NCBI GenBank assembly: GCA_024234505.1
Contig: JACKOD010000002.1
Location: 372,001 to 436,000, forward strand
Length of the DNA stretch: 64,000 nt
Origin: Hahellaceae bacterium
GTDB taxonomy: Bacteria > Pseudomonadota > Gammaproteobacteria > Pseudomonadales > Oleiphilaceae
Direction of reading: 5' to 3'
Below, piece after piece: positions 44,209 to 52,349 of the stretch. A model generated the notes under the pieces. It was not told the DNA's origin and made no database searches. It saw nothing but the letters and a program-made list of their open reading frames with translations. The stretch's first letter is position 1; the number at the start of each line of letters is the position of its first letter. Position numbers and translations under genes: made by a program.

Positions 44209-45792
44209 GTGACCAGTGAAAATGGAAAGGAAGTTCGCAATGCAGCCCCGGCTAAAACGAGTGGTCTACTTCGTTCCAGTGGTGTTGTGGGGGTGATGAC
44301 GCTGCTCTCCAGAGTGCTTGGATTGGTTCGCGATGTTGTTATCGCTCGTTATTTTGGTGCGGGCACGGGCGCTGACGCCTTTTTTATTGCGTTCAAAATA
44401 CCTAATTTTTTGCGTCGCCTGTTTGCGGAAGGTGCATTTTCGCAGGCGTTTGTGCCTGTGTTGTCGGAATACCGCACCCTCAAAACAGAGCAAGAGACTC
44501 GGGCACTGGTCGCCTCGGTGGCGGGCGTATTGGGCATGGTATTGTTGGTTATTACATTGCTTGCCATGCTGGGCGCACCTGCGCTGACATTTTTGTTTGC
44601 ACCAGGATTTCACGATGAGCCTGAAAAATTTCAGTTAGCCAGTGACATGTTACGAATCACGTTTCCGTATCTGTTGCTGATCTCGCTGACGGCATTTGCT
44701 GGTGGAATTTTGAATAGTTTTGGTCGATTTGCTGTTCCGGCATTCACTCCGGTGCTTTTGAATCTGGCGATGATTTTTGCAGCGGTAGTGATTTCACCGA
44801 TGTTTTCTGAGCCTGTGATTGCATTGGCCTGGGGGGTGGTGTTGGCGGGGTTGCTGCAGTTGCTTTTTCAGTTGCCTTTTTTGCTGCGGATGAATCTCTT
44901 GCCCAGACCCCGCCTGGACTATCGGCATGAAGGGGTGCAGCGGATTCTTACGCTCATGGTACCTGCATTATTTGGCGTGTCGGTCAGTCAGATAAATTTG
45001 TTGCTTGATACCGTGCTGGCCTCGTTTTTACCTACCGGGAGTGTGTCGTGGCTATATTATTCAGACCGATTATCGGAACTTCCGCTCGGCGTATTCGGAA
45101 TTGCAATTGCTACCGTCATTCTGCCAGCGCTTTCTCGAAAGCATGCGGCACAATCGAAAGATGATTTTGCGGCGACACTGGATTGGGGATTAAGGGCGGT
45201 TCTTCTAATAGGGGTGCCCGCCGCGCTGGCGTTATTTCTATTGGCTGAGCCCTTGTTGATTACTTTGTTTTATTACGGCGAAATGACGATCAGGGATGTA
45301 GAGATGTCTGCCGGAAGCTTAAGAGCTTATTCGGCGGGCTTGATGGCATTTATGCTGATCAAGATTCTCGCGCCGGGCTATTTTTCGCGTCAGGATACCA
45401 AAACCCCGGTAAAAATAGGCGTTCGGGCAATGGGGGTGAATATGGTTTTCAATCTGATACTAATCTGGCCACTCGCCCATGTCGGACTGGCATTGGCGAC
45501 CTCTTTGTCGGCGTGGCTTAACGCTTTTTGGTTGTTTCGTGGGTTAAAAAAGGCAGAGGTGTTTGTGCCACAAGCAGGCTGGTCGCGATTTGTGGTGCAA
45601 CTGATTGTCGCGAATACCGTTTTGGGTGGCGTGGTATGGTTCGTCGCACTTTCTTCGTTGCAATGGCATGAGTTGAGCGTGCTGGCGCGGGGTAGCTATA
45701 TGTTTGCGACGGTGGTGGCAGGGATGGCGGCATACTTTGCCGCACTCTATTTATCCGGCGTGCGTTTGCGACACTTTATGCGTCGGGCCTGA
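44209..45792 (+). CDS. murJ: Lipid II flippase MurJ
   Basis: Integral-membrane MOP-superfamily transporter that flips the peptidoglycan precursor lipid II. The 527-residue product has about fourteen hydrophobic segments and the MurJ opening VGVMTLLSRVLGLVRDVVIARYFG with GADAFFIAFKIPNFLRRLFAEGAFSQAFVPVL. GTG 44209 is chosen because GGGAGG lies eight bases upstream; a GTG at 44188 would include that site in the frame. It is followed by ribF, ileS, lspA as in Pseudomonas. Confidence 0.96.
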   Translation: MTSENGKEVRNAAPAKTSGLLRSSGVVGVMTLLSRVLGLVRDVVIARYFGAGTGADAFFIAFKIPNFLRRLFAEGAFSQAFVPVLSEYRTLKTEQETRALVASVAGVLGMVLLVITLLAMLGAPALTFLFAPGFHDEPEKFQLASDMLRITFPYLLLISLTAFAGGILNSFGRFAVPAFTPVLLNLAMIFAAVVISPMFSEPVIALAWGVVLAGLLQLLFQLPFLLRMNLLPRPRLDYRHEGVQRILTLMVPALFGVSVSQINLLLDTVLASFLPTGSVSWLYYSDRLSELPLGVFGIAIATVILPALSRKHAAQSKDDFAATLDWGLRAVLLIGVPAALALFLLAEPLLITLFYYGEMTIRDVEMSAGSLRAYSAGLMAFMLIKILAPGYFSRQDTKTPVKIGVRAMGVNMVFNLILIWPLAHVGLALATSLSAWLNAFWLFRGLKKAEVFVPQAGWSRFVVQLIVANTVLGGVVWFVALSSLQWHELSVLARGSYMFATVVAGMAAYFAALYLSGVRLRHFMRRA

Positions 45793-45867
45793 GGATGAGT
45801 GTGCATCCCTCTCTGCTATGCCAGCGATCTTGCGAAGTGCAGACTTTCACTACTTAATAGATTGGGT

Positions 45868-45886
45868 GGGTTGACTGGTATATAAT
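45868..45886 (+). promoter_or_regulatory. Candidate promoter of ribF-ileS-lspA
   Basis: TATAAT at 45881-45886, overlapping a TGGTATATA that also reads as an extended -10, 28 bp before the ribF ATG. No good -35 is found at normal spacing. Confidence 0.4.
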
Positions 45887-45914
45887 CGCCGGTTTAGTTA
45901 AAACGGGTAGTGGA

Positions 45915-46928
45915 ATGAGGCTTATACGCGGACTGCATAATCTGCGTGCCATGCCAGAAGGTTGCGTGGCAACGATTGGTAATTTTGATGGTGTACATAA
46001 AGGCCATCAGGTCATTATTGAACAGGTTAAGCGAAAGGCTCGTGAACTTGAGCTTCCGTCTGTTGTCATGGTGTTCGAACCACAGCCGCAAGAGTATTTT
46101 CGTGGCGCCCAGGCGCCTGCCAGATTAATGCGCTTCAGGGAAAAACTGCTGGCGCTTGCAGATCAGGATATTGATCTGCTGATTTGCTTGCAATTCAATC
46201 ACCGTGTCAGGAAACTCACTGCAACAGATTTTGTCAATCAAGTGCTGGTCAGTGGGCTGGGGGTAAAGCATTTGGTGGTGGGCGACGATTTTCGCTTTGG
46301 CTGCGACCGCAGTGGTGATTTTCATCTCCTGGAACAGCAAGGCCAATTGCAGGGATTCGGTGTAGAACATACGCAGACAGTTGGATTTGTTCAGGCAGGT
46401 GACGCAGGTAAAGAAGCCGCGGATGCCTTGAATGAGGCTCGTATCAGCAGTACCCGGATAAGGCAAGCATTGGAAGCCAATGATTTTACATTAGCAGAAG
46501 CGTTGCTTGGTCGACCTTACGCCATTAGTGGATGTGTAATTCATGGGCAAAAGCTGGGGCGCCAGCTAGGAGTGCCTACCGCGAATATTGCGTTAGGACG
46601 ATTGCGACCGGCGCTGAATGGCGTGTATGCAGTGAAGGTGTTTCGTTGCAAGGCGTGCCTCGGTGAGGCGGGGGACGTCAATGAAACCGTCGATTTGGAT
46701 GGCTGGTACGGTGTCGCCAATATCGGTGTAAAGCCGACGATTAATGGTAGTACGCCTTCTCTGGAAGTGCATATTTTCAACTTTGCCGGAGAGCTTTACG
46801 GTGAACATCTGCGGGTTGTGTTTTGCCAGCGGTTACGCGAAGAACAGAAGTTTAGCGGTCTGGATGCATTAAAGGCCCAGATTGCCACAGATATCAATCA
46901 GGCCAAAAGTTATTTTGGTGTATTGTGA
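45915..46928 (+). CDS. ribF: Bifunctional riboflavin kinase / FAD synthetase
   Basis: Makes FMN and FAD. In the 337-residue protein the N-terminal FAD-synthetase domain has the nucleotidyl-transferase signature TIGNFDGVHKGHQ and VVGDDFRFGCDRSGD; the C-terminal riboflavin-kinase domain has GQKLGRQLGVPTANIAL, GVANIGVKPTIN and LEVHIFNFAGELYG. It lies in the murJ-ribF-ileS-lspA-fkpB-ispH order found in Pseudomonas and E. coli. Confidence 0.97.
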   Translation: MRLIRGLHNLRAMPEGCVATIGNFDGVHKGHQVIIEQVKRKARELELPSVVMVFEPQPQEYFRGAQAPARLMRFREKLLALADQDIDLLICLQFNHRVRKLTATDFVNQVLVSGLGVKHLVVGDDFRFGCDRSGDFHLLEQQGQLQGFGVEHTQTVGFVQAGDAGKEAADALNEARISSTRIRQALEANDFTLAEALLGRPYAISGCVIHGQKLGRQLGVPTANIALGRLRPALNGVYAVKVFRCKACLGEAGDVNETVDLDGWYGVANIGVKPTINGSTPSLEVHIFNFAGELYGEHLRVVFCQRLREEQKFSGLDALKAQIATDINQAKSYFGVL

Positions 46929-46947
46929 GACAACTTTCATATTGTTT

Positions 46948-47003
46948 TTAACAACGTAGATAAGATCATCTGCGAAAAATAAATGGCAAACGTGCGTTGT
47001 TAA
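46948..47003. repeat. Inverted repeat in the ileS leader
   Basis: Perfect 9-bp inverted repeat TTAACAACG (46948-46956) / CGTTGTTAA (46995-47003) with an inner AGAT/ATCT pair, in the 116-bp gap between ribF and ileS. It could form a long hairpin in the transcript or be a protein site. Confidence 0.4.
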
Positions 47004-47044
47004 ATTGGCCTTTGCTATAAGACTAAATATAAGTGACCGGACTC

Positions 47045-49879
47045 ATGAGCGACTATAAGCATACTTTAAACTTGCCAGATACAGATTTTCCTATGCGCGG
47101 CGACCTCGCCAAACGAGAGCCGGATATGCTAAAGCGTTGGCAAACGCTGGATATCTATAAAATGCTGCGTGAAGCCAGAGCCGGCGCGCCAAAGTTTATT
47201 TTGCATGATGGTCCTCCCTATGCCAATGGCAGCATTCATATCGGTCATGCGGTCAACAAAATTCTTAAAGACATCATCGTGAAGTCCAAGGGTTTGAGCG
47301 GATATGACGCGCCCTATATTCCCGGCTGGGATTGCCACGGGCTGCCTATCGAACACAATGTTGAGAAAAAAATCGGCAAAGCAGGCGTTAAAGTCGATTT
47401 CAAGGCGTTTCGTAAAGCCTGTCGCGAATATGCGGCGGAGCAGGTGAATGGACAGAAGCAGGATTTTATTCGCTTGGGTGTGATGGGAGATTGGGATAAA
47501 CCCTATCTCACCATGGATTTCAAATTTGAAGCCGATATCATCCGTTCACTGGGGAAAATTATTGATAACGGACACCTGCAGCGTGGATTCAAGCCGGTTT
47601 ACTGGAGTGTAGTCGGTGCCTCCGCTCTGGCAGAAGCGGAAGTGGAATATCACGAAAAGGAATCCAATGCGATCGATGTCAAATTTGTTGCAGTGGATCA
47701 GGCGGATTTTCTGAGCGCGTTTACCCTGGAAGCGTCAGATGGCGAAGGTGAAATTTCTGTTGTTATCTGGACAACGACGCCATGGACCATGCCATCAAAC
47801 CAGGCGGTTGCATTGAATGCCGAGTTGGATTACGTGTTAGTCGAATGCGATGCAGGCTTTGGCAAAGAACGCTTTGTGCTGGCAGAAGCCTTGTATGAAG
47901 ACAATATGACTCGCTACGGCATCGAATCGTACCGGGTGGTTGGACGAGCGCAAGGCAAGGCGCTGGAAGGCAAGCTGCTGGAGCATCCTTTCTATAGCTC
48001 GCGTCATGTGCCTGTTTTGTTGGGAGAGCATGTTTCTACCGAAGCGGGTACGGGGGCGGTTCATACCGCTCCGGATCACGGTGTGGACGACTTTAACGTC
48101 GGCCGGGCTTATGGGCTGGGTACGTTAAACCTGGTGGATGATCATGGTGTCTTCCGGGCGACGACCGAATTGTTTGCTGGCGAGCATGTTTATAAAGTCG
48201 ATGAGAAAGTTATCAATGTGCTGGATGAAAATCGTCGACTGGTTTACAAAAAGTCCTTCCGTCACAGCTATCCTCATTGCTGGCGTACAAAAACGCCACT
48301 GATTTTCCGTGCGACTCCCCAGTGGTTTATCAGCATGGAAAAGAACGGATTGAAGAAATCAGCACTTGAAGCGGTTAAAGGCGTACGCTGGGTGCCGGAA
48401 TGGGGTCAAAACCGTATTGAAGCCATGCTGGAGCAAAGCCCTGACTGGTGTATTTCGCGTCAGCGCACCTGGGGGGTTCCGATTGCACTCTTTATTCATA
48501 AAGAGACCCAGGAATTGCATCCCGAAACCGCGCGATTGATTGAAGTCGTTGCGCAAAAGGTAGAACAAAGCGGTATGGATGCCTGGTTTGATCTTGAGCC
48601 TGCAGAAGTATTAGGTGACGATGCCGATCAATGGCAGAAAGTTACGGATACACTCGACGTTTGGTTTGATTCAGGTGTCACTCACGCGGCGGTATTGGAG
48701 CCACGAATTGAACTGGGTCAGTATCCGGCAGATTTGTATCTTGAAGGCTCTGATCAGCATCGTGGCTGGTTCCAGTCGTCCCTGAAAACCGGTATTGCGA
48801 TTAAAGGACAAGCACCCTACAAACAGGTACTCACCCACGGCTTCACTGTAGACGGCCAGGGTCGGAAAATGTCCAAATCAATCGGTAACGTTGTTGCGCC
48901 TCAGGAGGTGATGAACAAGCTGGGGGCAGATATTTTACGTTTGTGGGTGGCGGCCACAGACTACAGCGGTGAAATGACGGTATCCGATGAAATTCTTAAG
49001 CGAACTGCCGATTCGTATCGTCGTATTCGTAACACGGCGCGCTTCCTGCTGGCGAACATCAAAGGATTTAACCCTGCGACAGATAGTGTACCAGCGGCAG
49101 AGATGATTGCGCTGGATCGCTGGGCAGTTGATCGTACTGCGCAGCTGCAGGAAGAAATCAAGGCAGCTTATAACGATTACAATTTCGTGCGCATTTATCA
49201 GAAGGTTCACAACTTTTGTGAAGGTGATCTGGGTGGATTCTATCTGGACATCATTAAGGATCGTCAGTACACCACCAAGTCAGACAGTCTGGCGCGCCGC
49301 TCCTGCCAGACGGCCATGTTCAATATTCTTGAAGCCATGGTTCGCTGGGTTGCACCGATTCTTAGCTTTACGGCAGACGAAATCTGGCAATGTTTGCCGG
49401 GTGAACGAGGTGTTAGTGTTCTGTTGGAAACCTGGTACGACCAATTGGCCGTGTTACCGGAGAATGAGCCGCAAGGCAGAGACTACTGGCAAACCATCAT
49501 TACGATTAAGGATGCCGTTAACAAATGTGCGGAAGATGCCCGTATCGCCGGAAAAATCAAGGGAACACTGGGAACCCAGGTGACATTGTTCTGCGATTCC
49601 GGACTGAAATCGACCCTTGACGTTCTTGGAGAAGAGTTGCGTTTTGTGTTGATTGCTTCCGATGTTCAGGTGAAACTGCTGGACGCCAGTGGTGCAGATA
49701 GCGCCGAAACAACTGAATTATCCGGTCTGAAAGTGGCGATCAGTGTGAGCGAACATACGAAATGTGTGCGTTGCTGGCATCATCGTGAAGATGTCGGCGC
49801 TCACGCGGGCCACGAAGAGTTGTGTGGTCGCTGTGTCGATAACGTTGCGGGTCACGGTGAACAGCGCCGGTTTGCATGA
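47045..49879 (+). CDS. ileS: Isoleucyl-tRNA synthetase
   Basis: Class I synthetase, 944 residues. HIGH motif is GSIHIGHA in DGPPYANGSIHIGHAVNKI, the KMSKS motif is in GRKMSKSIGN, the CP1 editing domain lies between (IWTTTPWTMPSNQA, EAGTGAVHTAPDHGVDDF), and a C-terminal zinc site has CVRCWHHRED and CGRC. The protein is of the mupirocin-sensitive bacterial type by layout (inference). ATG 47045 is preferred over GTG 47033, which would add four residues. lspA follows after 25 bp. Confidence 0.98.
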   Translation: MSDYKHTLNLPDTDFPMRGDLAKREPDMLKRWQTLDIYKMLREARAGAPKFILHDGPPYANGSIHIGHAVNKILKDIIVKSKGLSGYDAPYIPGWDCHGLPIEHNVEKKIGKAGVKVDFKAFRKACREYAAEQVNGQKQDFIRLGVMGDWDKPYLTMDFKFEADIIRSLGKIIDNGHLQRGFKPVYWSVVGASALAEAEVEYHEKESNAIDVKFVAVDQADFLSAFTLEASDGEGEISVVIWTTTPWTMPSNQAVALNAELDYVLVECDAGFGKERFVLAEALYEDNMTRYGIESYRVVGRAQGKALEGKLLEHPFYSSRHVPVLLGEHVSTEAGTGAVHTAPDHGVDDFNVGRAYGLGTLNLVDDHGVFRATTELFAGEHVYKVDEKVINVLDENRRLVYKKSFRHSYPHCWRTKTPLIFRATPQWFISMEKNGLKKSALEAVKGVRWVPEWGQNRIEAMLEQSPDWCISRQRTWGVPIALFIHKETQELHPETARLIEVVAQKVEQSGMDAWFDLEPAEVLGDDADQWQKVTDTLDVWFDSGVTHAAVLEPRIELGQYPADLYLEGSDQHRGWFQSSLKTGIAIKGQAPYKQVLTHGFTVDGQGRKMSKSIGNVVAPQEVMNKLGADILRLWVAATDYSGEMTVSDEILKRTADSYRRIRNTARFLLANIKGFNPATDSVPAAEMIALDRWAVDRTAQLQEEIKAAYNDYNFVRIYQKVHNFCEGDLGGFYLDIIKDRQYTTKSDSLARRSCQTAMFNILEAMVRWVAPILSFTADEIWQCLPGERGVSVLLETWYDQLAVLPENEPQGRDYWQTIITIKDAVNKCAEDARIAGKIKGTLGTQVTLFCDSGLKSTLDVLGEELRFVLIASDVQVKLLDASGADSAETTELSGLKVAISVSEHTKCVRCWHHREDVGAHAGHEELCGRCVDNVAGHGEQRRFA

Positions 49880-49904
49880 TTGGGTGTAGGGAAGGTAGCG
49901 TTTA

Positions 49905-50396
49905 ATGTCTGATAGTACACCGCAAAAGAGCATGCTTGGCTGGCTTTGGTTGGCTGTTCTGGTTGTTGTTCTGGATTTGTTTACCAAATATCTGGCCAGC
50001 AGCTCGCTCGACTACGCGATTTCTGTACCGGTGATTCCCGGTTTCTTTAACCTGACGCTGCTTCATAATACCGGCGCCGCATTTAGTTTTCTGGCCGATG
50101 AAGCAGGTTGGCAGCGCTGGTTTTTTGCTGCGCTCGCAGCGGGGGTGAGCGTGGTGCTGGTGCGTTGGCTGGCAGCCATTAATCGCGATCATTGGCTGGC
50201 CATCTCCATCGTGCTGGTGTTGGGTGGCGCGCTGGGAAATCTGTATGATCGGGTGGTGCTCGGATATGTCGTGGATTTCCTGCATTTCTATTGGGGGAAT
50301 TATCATTTTCCCGCATTTAATCTCGCCGATTCGGCAATTTCTGTTGGTGCGGTGATGATGGCTATTGATGTTTTCAGAAAGCCATCAGATGCGTGA
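49905..50396 (+). CDS. lspA: Lipoprotein signal peptidase (signal peptidase II)
   Basis: Aspartic protease of the inner membrane that cleaves prolipoproteins. The 163-residue protein has four membrane helices, conserved LLHNTGAAFSFLADEAGWQR, and the catalytic dyad D124 (YVVDFLHFYW) and D142 (FNLADSAISVG), equivalent to D123 and D141 of other LspA. AAGG lies before the ATG. In the ileS-lspA-fkpB-ispH run. Confidence 0.97.
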   Translation: MSDSTPQKSMLGWLWLAVLVVVLDLFTKYLASSSLDYAISVPVIPGFFNLTLLHNTGAAFSFLADEAGWQRWFFAALAAGVSVVLVRWLAAINRDHWLAISIVLVLGGALGNLYDRVVLGYVVDFLHFYWGNYHFPAFNLADSAISVGAVMMAIDVFRKPSDA

Positions 50397-50437
50397 CCCC
50401 GAATTAAAACTGGTTTTCTAGTAGTGAGTATGAGTAC

Positions 50438-50872
50438 ATGAGTAACAGACTGGTAAGTAAAGGGGCAAGAGTGACTCTGCACTTTTCGCTGTCAATGGCA
50501 GATGGAAATGTGGTGGACTCTACGCGAGGTGGTCAACCTGCGACGCTGGAAATCGGTGATGGCAACTTGCCGGAAGGGTTTGAGCGTCACTTGATCGGTC
50601 TGTCAGCAGGCGAACAGGGGGAGTGGCAGGTGCCACCCGAGCGTGCATTTGGCCAGGTTAATCCGAACAACGTTCAGTACTTTGCCCGAAGCCATTTTCC
50701 TGCCGATATGGATTTGCAGCCCGGACTGGTGGTGTCCTTTGCCGATGCCTCAAAAACAGAGCTGCCCGGCGTGATCAAAGAAATTTCTGCTGAAGAAGTG
50801 GTGGTTGATTTTAACCACCCACTGGCGGGTGAAATGCTGACTTTTGCGGTAGAGATTATTACCGTAGAGTAG
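50438..50872 (+). CDS. fkpB: FKBP-type peptidyl-prolyl isomerase, SlpA/FkpB type
   Basis: Cytoplasmic proline isomerase and chaperone of 144 residues with an FKBP fold interrupted by an insert-in-flap domain: VTLHFSLSMADGNVVDSTR, GDGNLPEGFERHLIGLSAGEQ, VPPERAFGQ and VVDFNHPLAGEMLTFAVEI. The NHPLAG segment is the SlyD/SlpA hallmark; the absence of a His-rich C-terminal tail points to SlpA/FkpB rather than SlyD. Between lspA and ispH, its usual place. Confidence 0.93.
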   Translation: MSNRLVSKGARVTLHFSLSMADGNVVDSTRGGQPATLEIGDGNLPEGFERHLIGLSAGEQGEWQVPPERAFGQVNPNNVQYFARSHFPADMDLQPGLVVSFADASKTELPGVIKEISAEEVVVDFNHPLAGEMLTFAVEIITVE

Positions 50873-50927
50873 CGTTACTCCGACACGCAGAATGGTACCT
50901 CGTTGATGTTTAAAGTGAGTTGTTAGC

Positions 50928-51872
50928 ATGAAAATCAGTCTTGCCAATCCTCGTGGCTTTTGTGCGGGAGTGGACAGAGCCATTGAAATTGTGAATCGGG
51001 CATTGGATGTCTTTGGGGGGCCGGTTTATGTGCGTCACGAAGTGGTGCACAATAAGTTCGTGGTGGACAATCTACGTGCGCGTGGTGCTATTTTCGTCGA
51101 TGAACTGCATGAGGTTCCTGATGATGCGTTGGTGATTTTCAGCGCGCATGGTGTATCGAAGCTGGTTCAGGAAGAAGCCAAAGAACGTGGTTTACGCGTA
51201 TTTGACGCCACCTGTCCGTTAGTCACCAAGGTGCATCTGGAAGTGAGCCGTTACAGCCGGGAAGGGCGAGAGTGCATACTGATCGGGCATCAAGGACATC
51301 CTGAAGTGGAAGGAACGATGGGGCAGTTTGACTATCGTTTTGGTGGACATATCTATCTTGTTGAAGATGAACAGGATGTTGCTGCACTGAGTGTGAAGAA
51401 TCCTTCCAGGCTAACCTATGTGACTCAAACCACCTTGTCGATGGATGACGCTGCCCGGGTGATTGAGGCCCTGCGTGTGAAGTTTCCTCAAATCGAAGGC
51501 CCGCGTAAAGACGATATCTGTTATGCCACCCAAAATCGCCAGGATGCCGTTAAGCAATTGGCTGTAGATTGCGATGTGATGCTGGTGGTGGGATCTCCCA
51601 ACAGTTCCAACTCAAATCGCTTACGGGAGCTGGCTGAACGCATGGGCGCCCCGGCTTATCTGATCGATATGGCTTCGCAGATCGATCCTGCCTGGATAAC
51701 AGGCAAGCGGAGTGTGGGTGTTACCGCAGGCGCTTCAGCCCCCGAAGTTCTGGTGAAACAGGTGATCGACCGGTTGATTGAACTGGGCGGCTCAGCTCCC
51801 CAGGAAATATCGGGTGTGGAGGAGAATATAGTTTTTAGTATGCCTAAGGAGTTGAGACTAAAAGAAGTTTAA
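50928..51872 (+). CDS. ispH: 4-hydroxy-3-methylbut-2-enyl diphosphate reductase IspH
   Basis: Last enzyme of the non-mevalonate isoprenoid pathway, a [4Fe-4S] protein of 314 residues. Cluster ligands C12 (PRGFCAGVDRA), C96 (FDATCPLVTKVH) and C198 (DDICYATQNRQ) are present, along with substrate-site H41, H74, H124 and E126. Its last codons form the left arm of the terminator shared with pilE. Confidence 0.98.
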   Translation: MKISLANPRGFCAGVDRAIEIVNRALDVFGGPVYVRHEVVHNKFVVDNLRARGAIFVDELHEVPDDALVIFSAHGVSKLVQEEAKERGLRVFDATCPLVTKVHLEVSRYSREGRECILIGHQGHPEVEGTMGQFDYRFGGHIYLVEDEQDVAALSVKNPSRLTYVTQTTLSMDDAARVIEALRVKFPQIEGPRKDDICYATQNRQDAVKQLAVDCDVMLVVGSPNSSNSNRLRELAERMGAPAYLIDMASQIDPAWITGKRSVGVTAGASAPEVLVKQVIDRLIELGGSAPQEISGVEENIVFSMPKELRLKEV

Positions 51873-51890
51873 ACTTTTAGTCTCAAGTTT
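51852..51890. terminator. Bidirectional terminator overlapping the ispH stop codon
   Basis: Perfect 13-bp stem TTGAGACTAAAAG (51852-51864) / CTTTTAGTCTCAA (51874-51886), loop of 9 nt. The left arm is coding (the last ispH codons) and the TAA stop at 51870-51872 falls in the loop. It can serve convergent ispH and pilE. Confidence 0.7.
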
Positions 51891-51893
51891 TAG

Positions 51894-52343
51894 CTACGGT
51901 TCCCAGCGATCTTCGCCGCTATCGGTTGTGGAGCCGTTGTTGTTTTTGTCCCAGCGTTTTATTCCGGTAGATGTATATTCCAAAATGCCGTCACCAGCCT
52001 GTGTATTTTTTGGCGTGGCTCTGATGGTGTATGTGCTAGCACTGGCAGATTGAATGGTCAGGTCGTAATATTTGATACTACTATCTTTGGGTACCTCGTC
52101 ATAATAAATCCCAGGTGTACCGGTATCGCCACTTTTTCCCGCGCCAAGATAGGTGCTATTAGCCGTGAAATGGCGTTCCATCGCGCTTGCAAAACCCAAG
52201 AGGGCCGACATGGCGTCGGTCCTCTGTGTTTTCTTGACATGAGCAACATAAGAGGGATATGCGAATGACGCGAGTATCCCGATGATCGCGACTACTACCA
52301 TCAGTTCGATAAGTGTAAATCCTATGTTTTTATGCTTAATCAT
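51894..52343 (-). CDS. pilE: Type IV minor pilin PilE
   Basis: Minor pilin of 149 residues that helps start type IV pilus assembly with FimU, PilV, PilW, PilX and PilY1. The class III leader is cut after G8 (MIKHKNIG / FTLIELMVVVAIIGILAS), leaving N-terminal Phe and Glu at +5 (E13) before the long hydrophobic helix. The C-terminal half is a polar head domain. Last gene of the minus-strand minor pilin run, 6 bp after pilY1, the same terminal position as in Pseudomonas. A main-subunit role is unlikely given this location. Confidence 0.93.
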   Translation of the reverse strand: MIKHKNIGFTLIELMVVVAIIGILASFAYPSYVAHVKKTQRTDAMSALLGFASAMERHFTANSTYLGAGKSGDTGTPGIYYDEVPKDSSIKYYDLTIQSASASTYTIRATPKNTQAGDGILEYTSTGIKRWDKNNNGSTTDSGEDRWEP

Positions 52344-52349
52344 TGTGTG

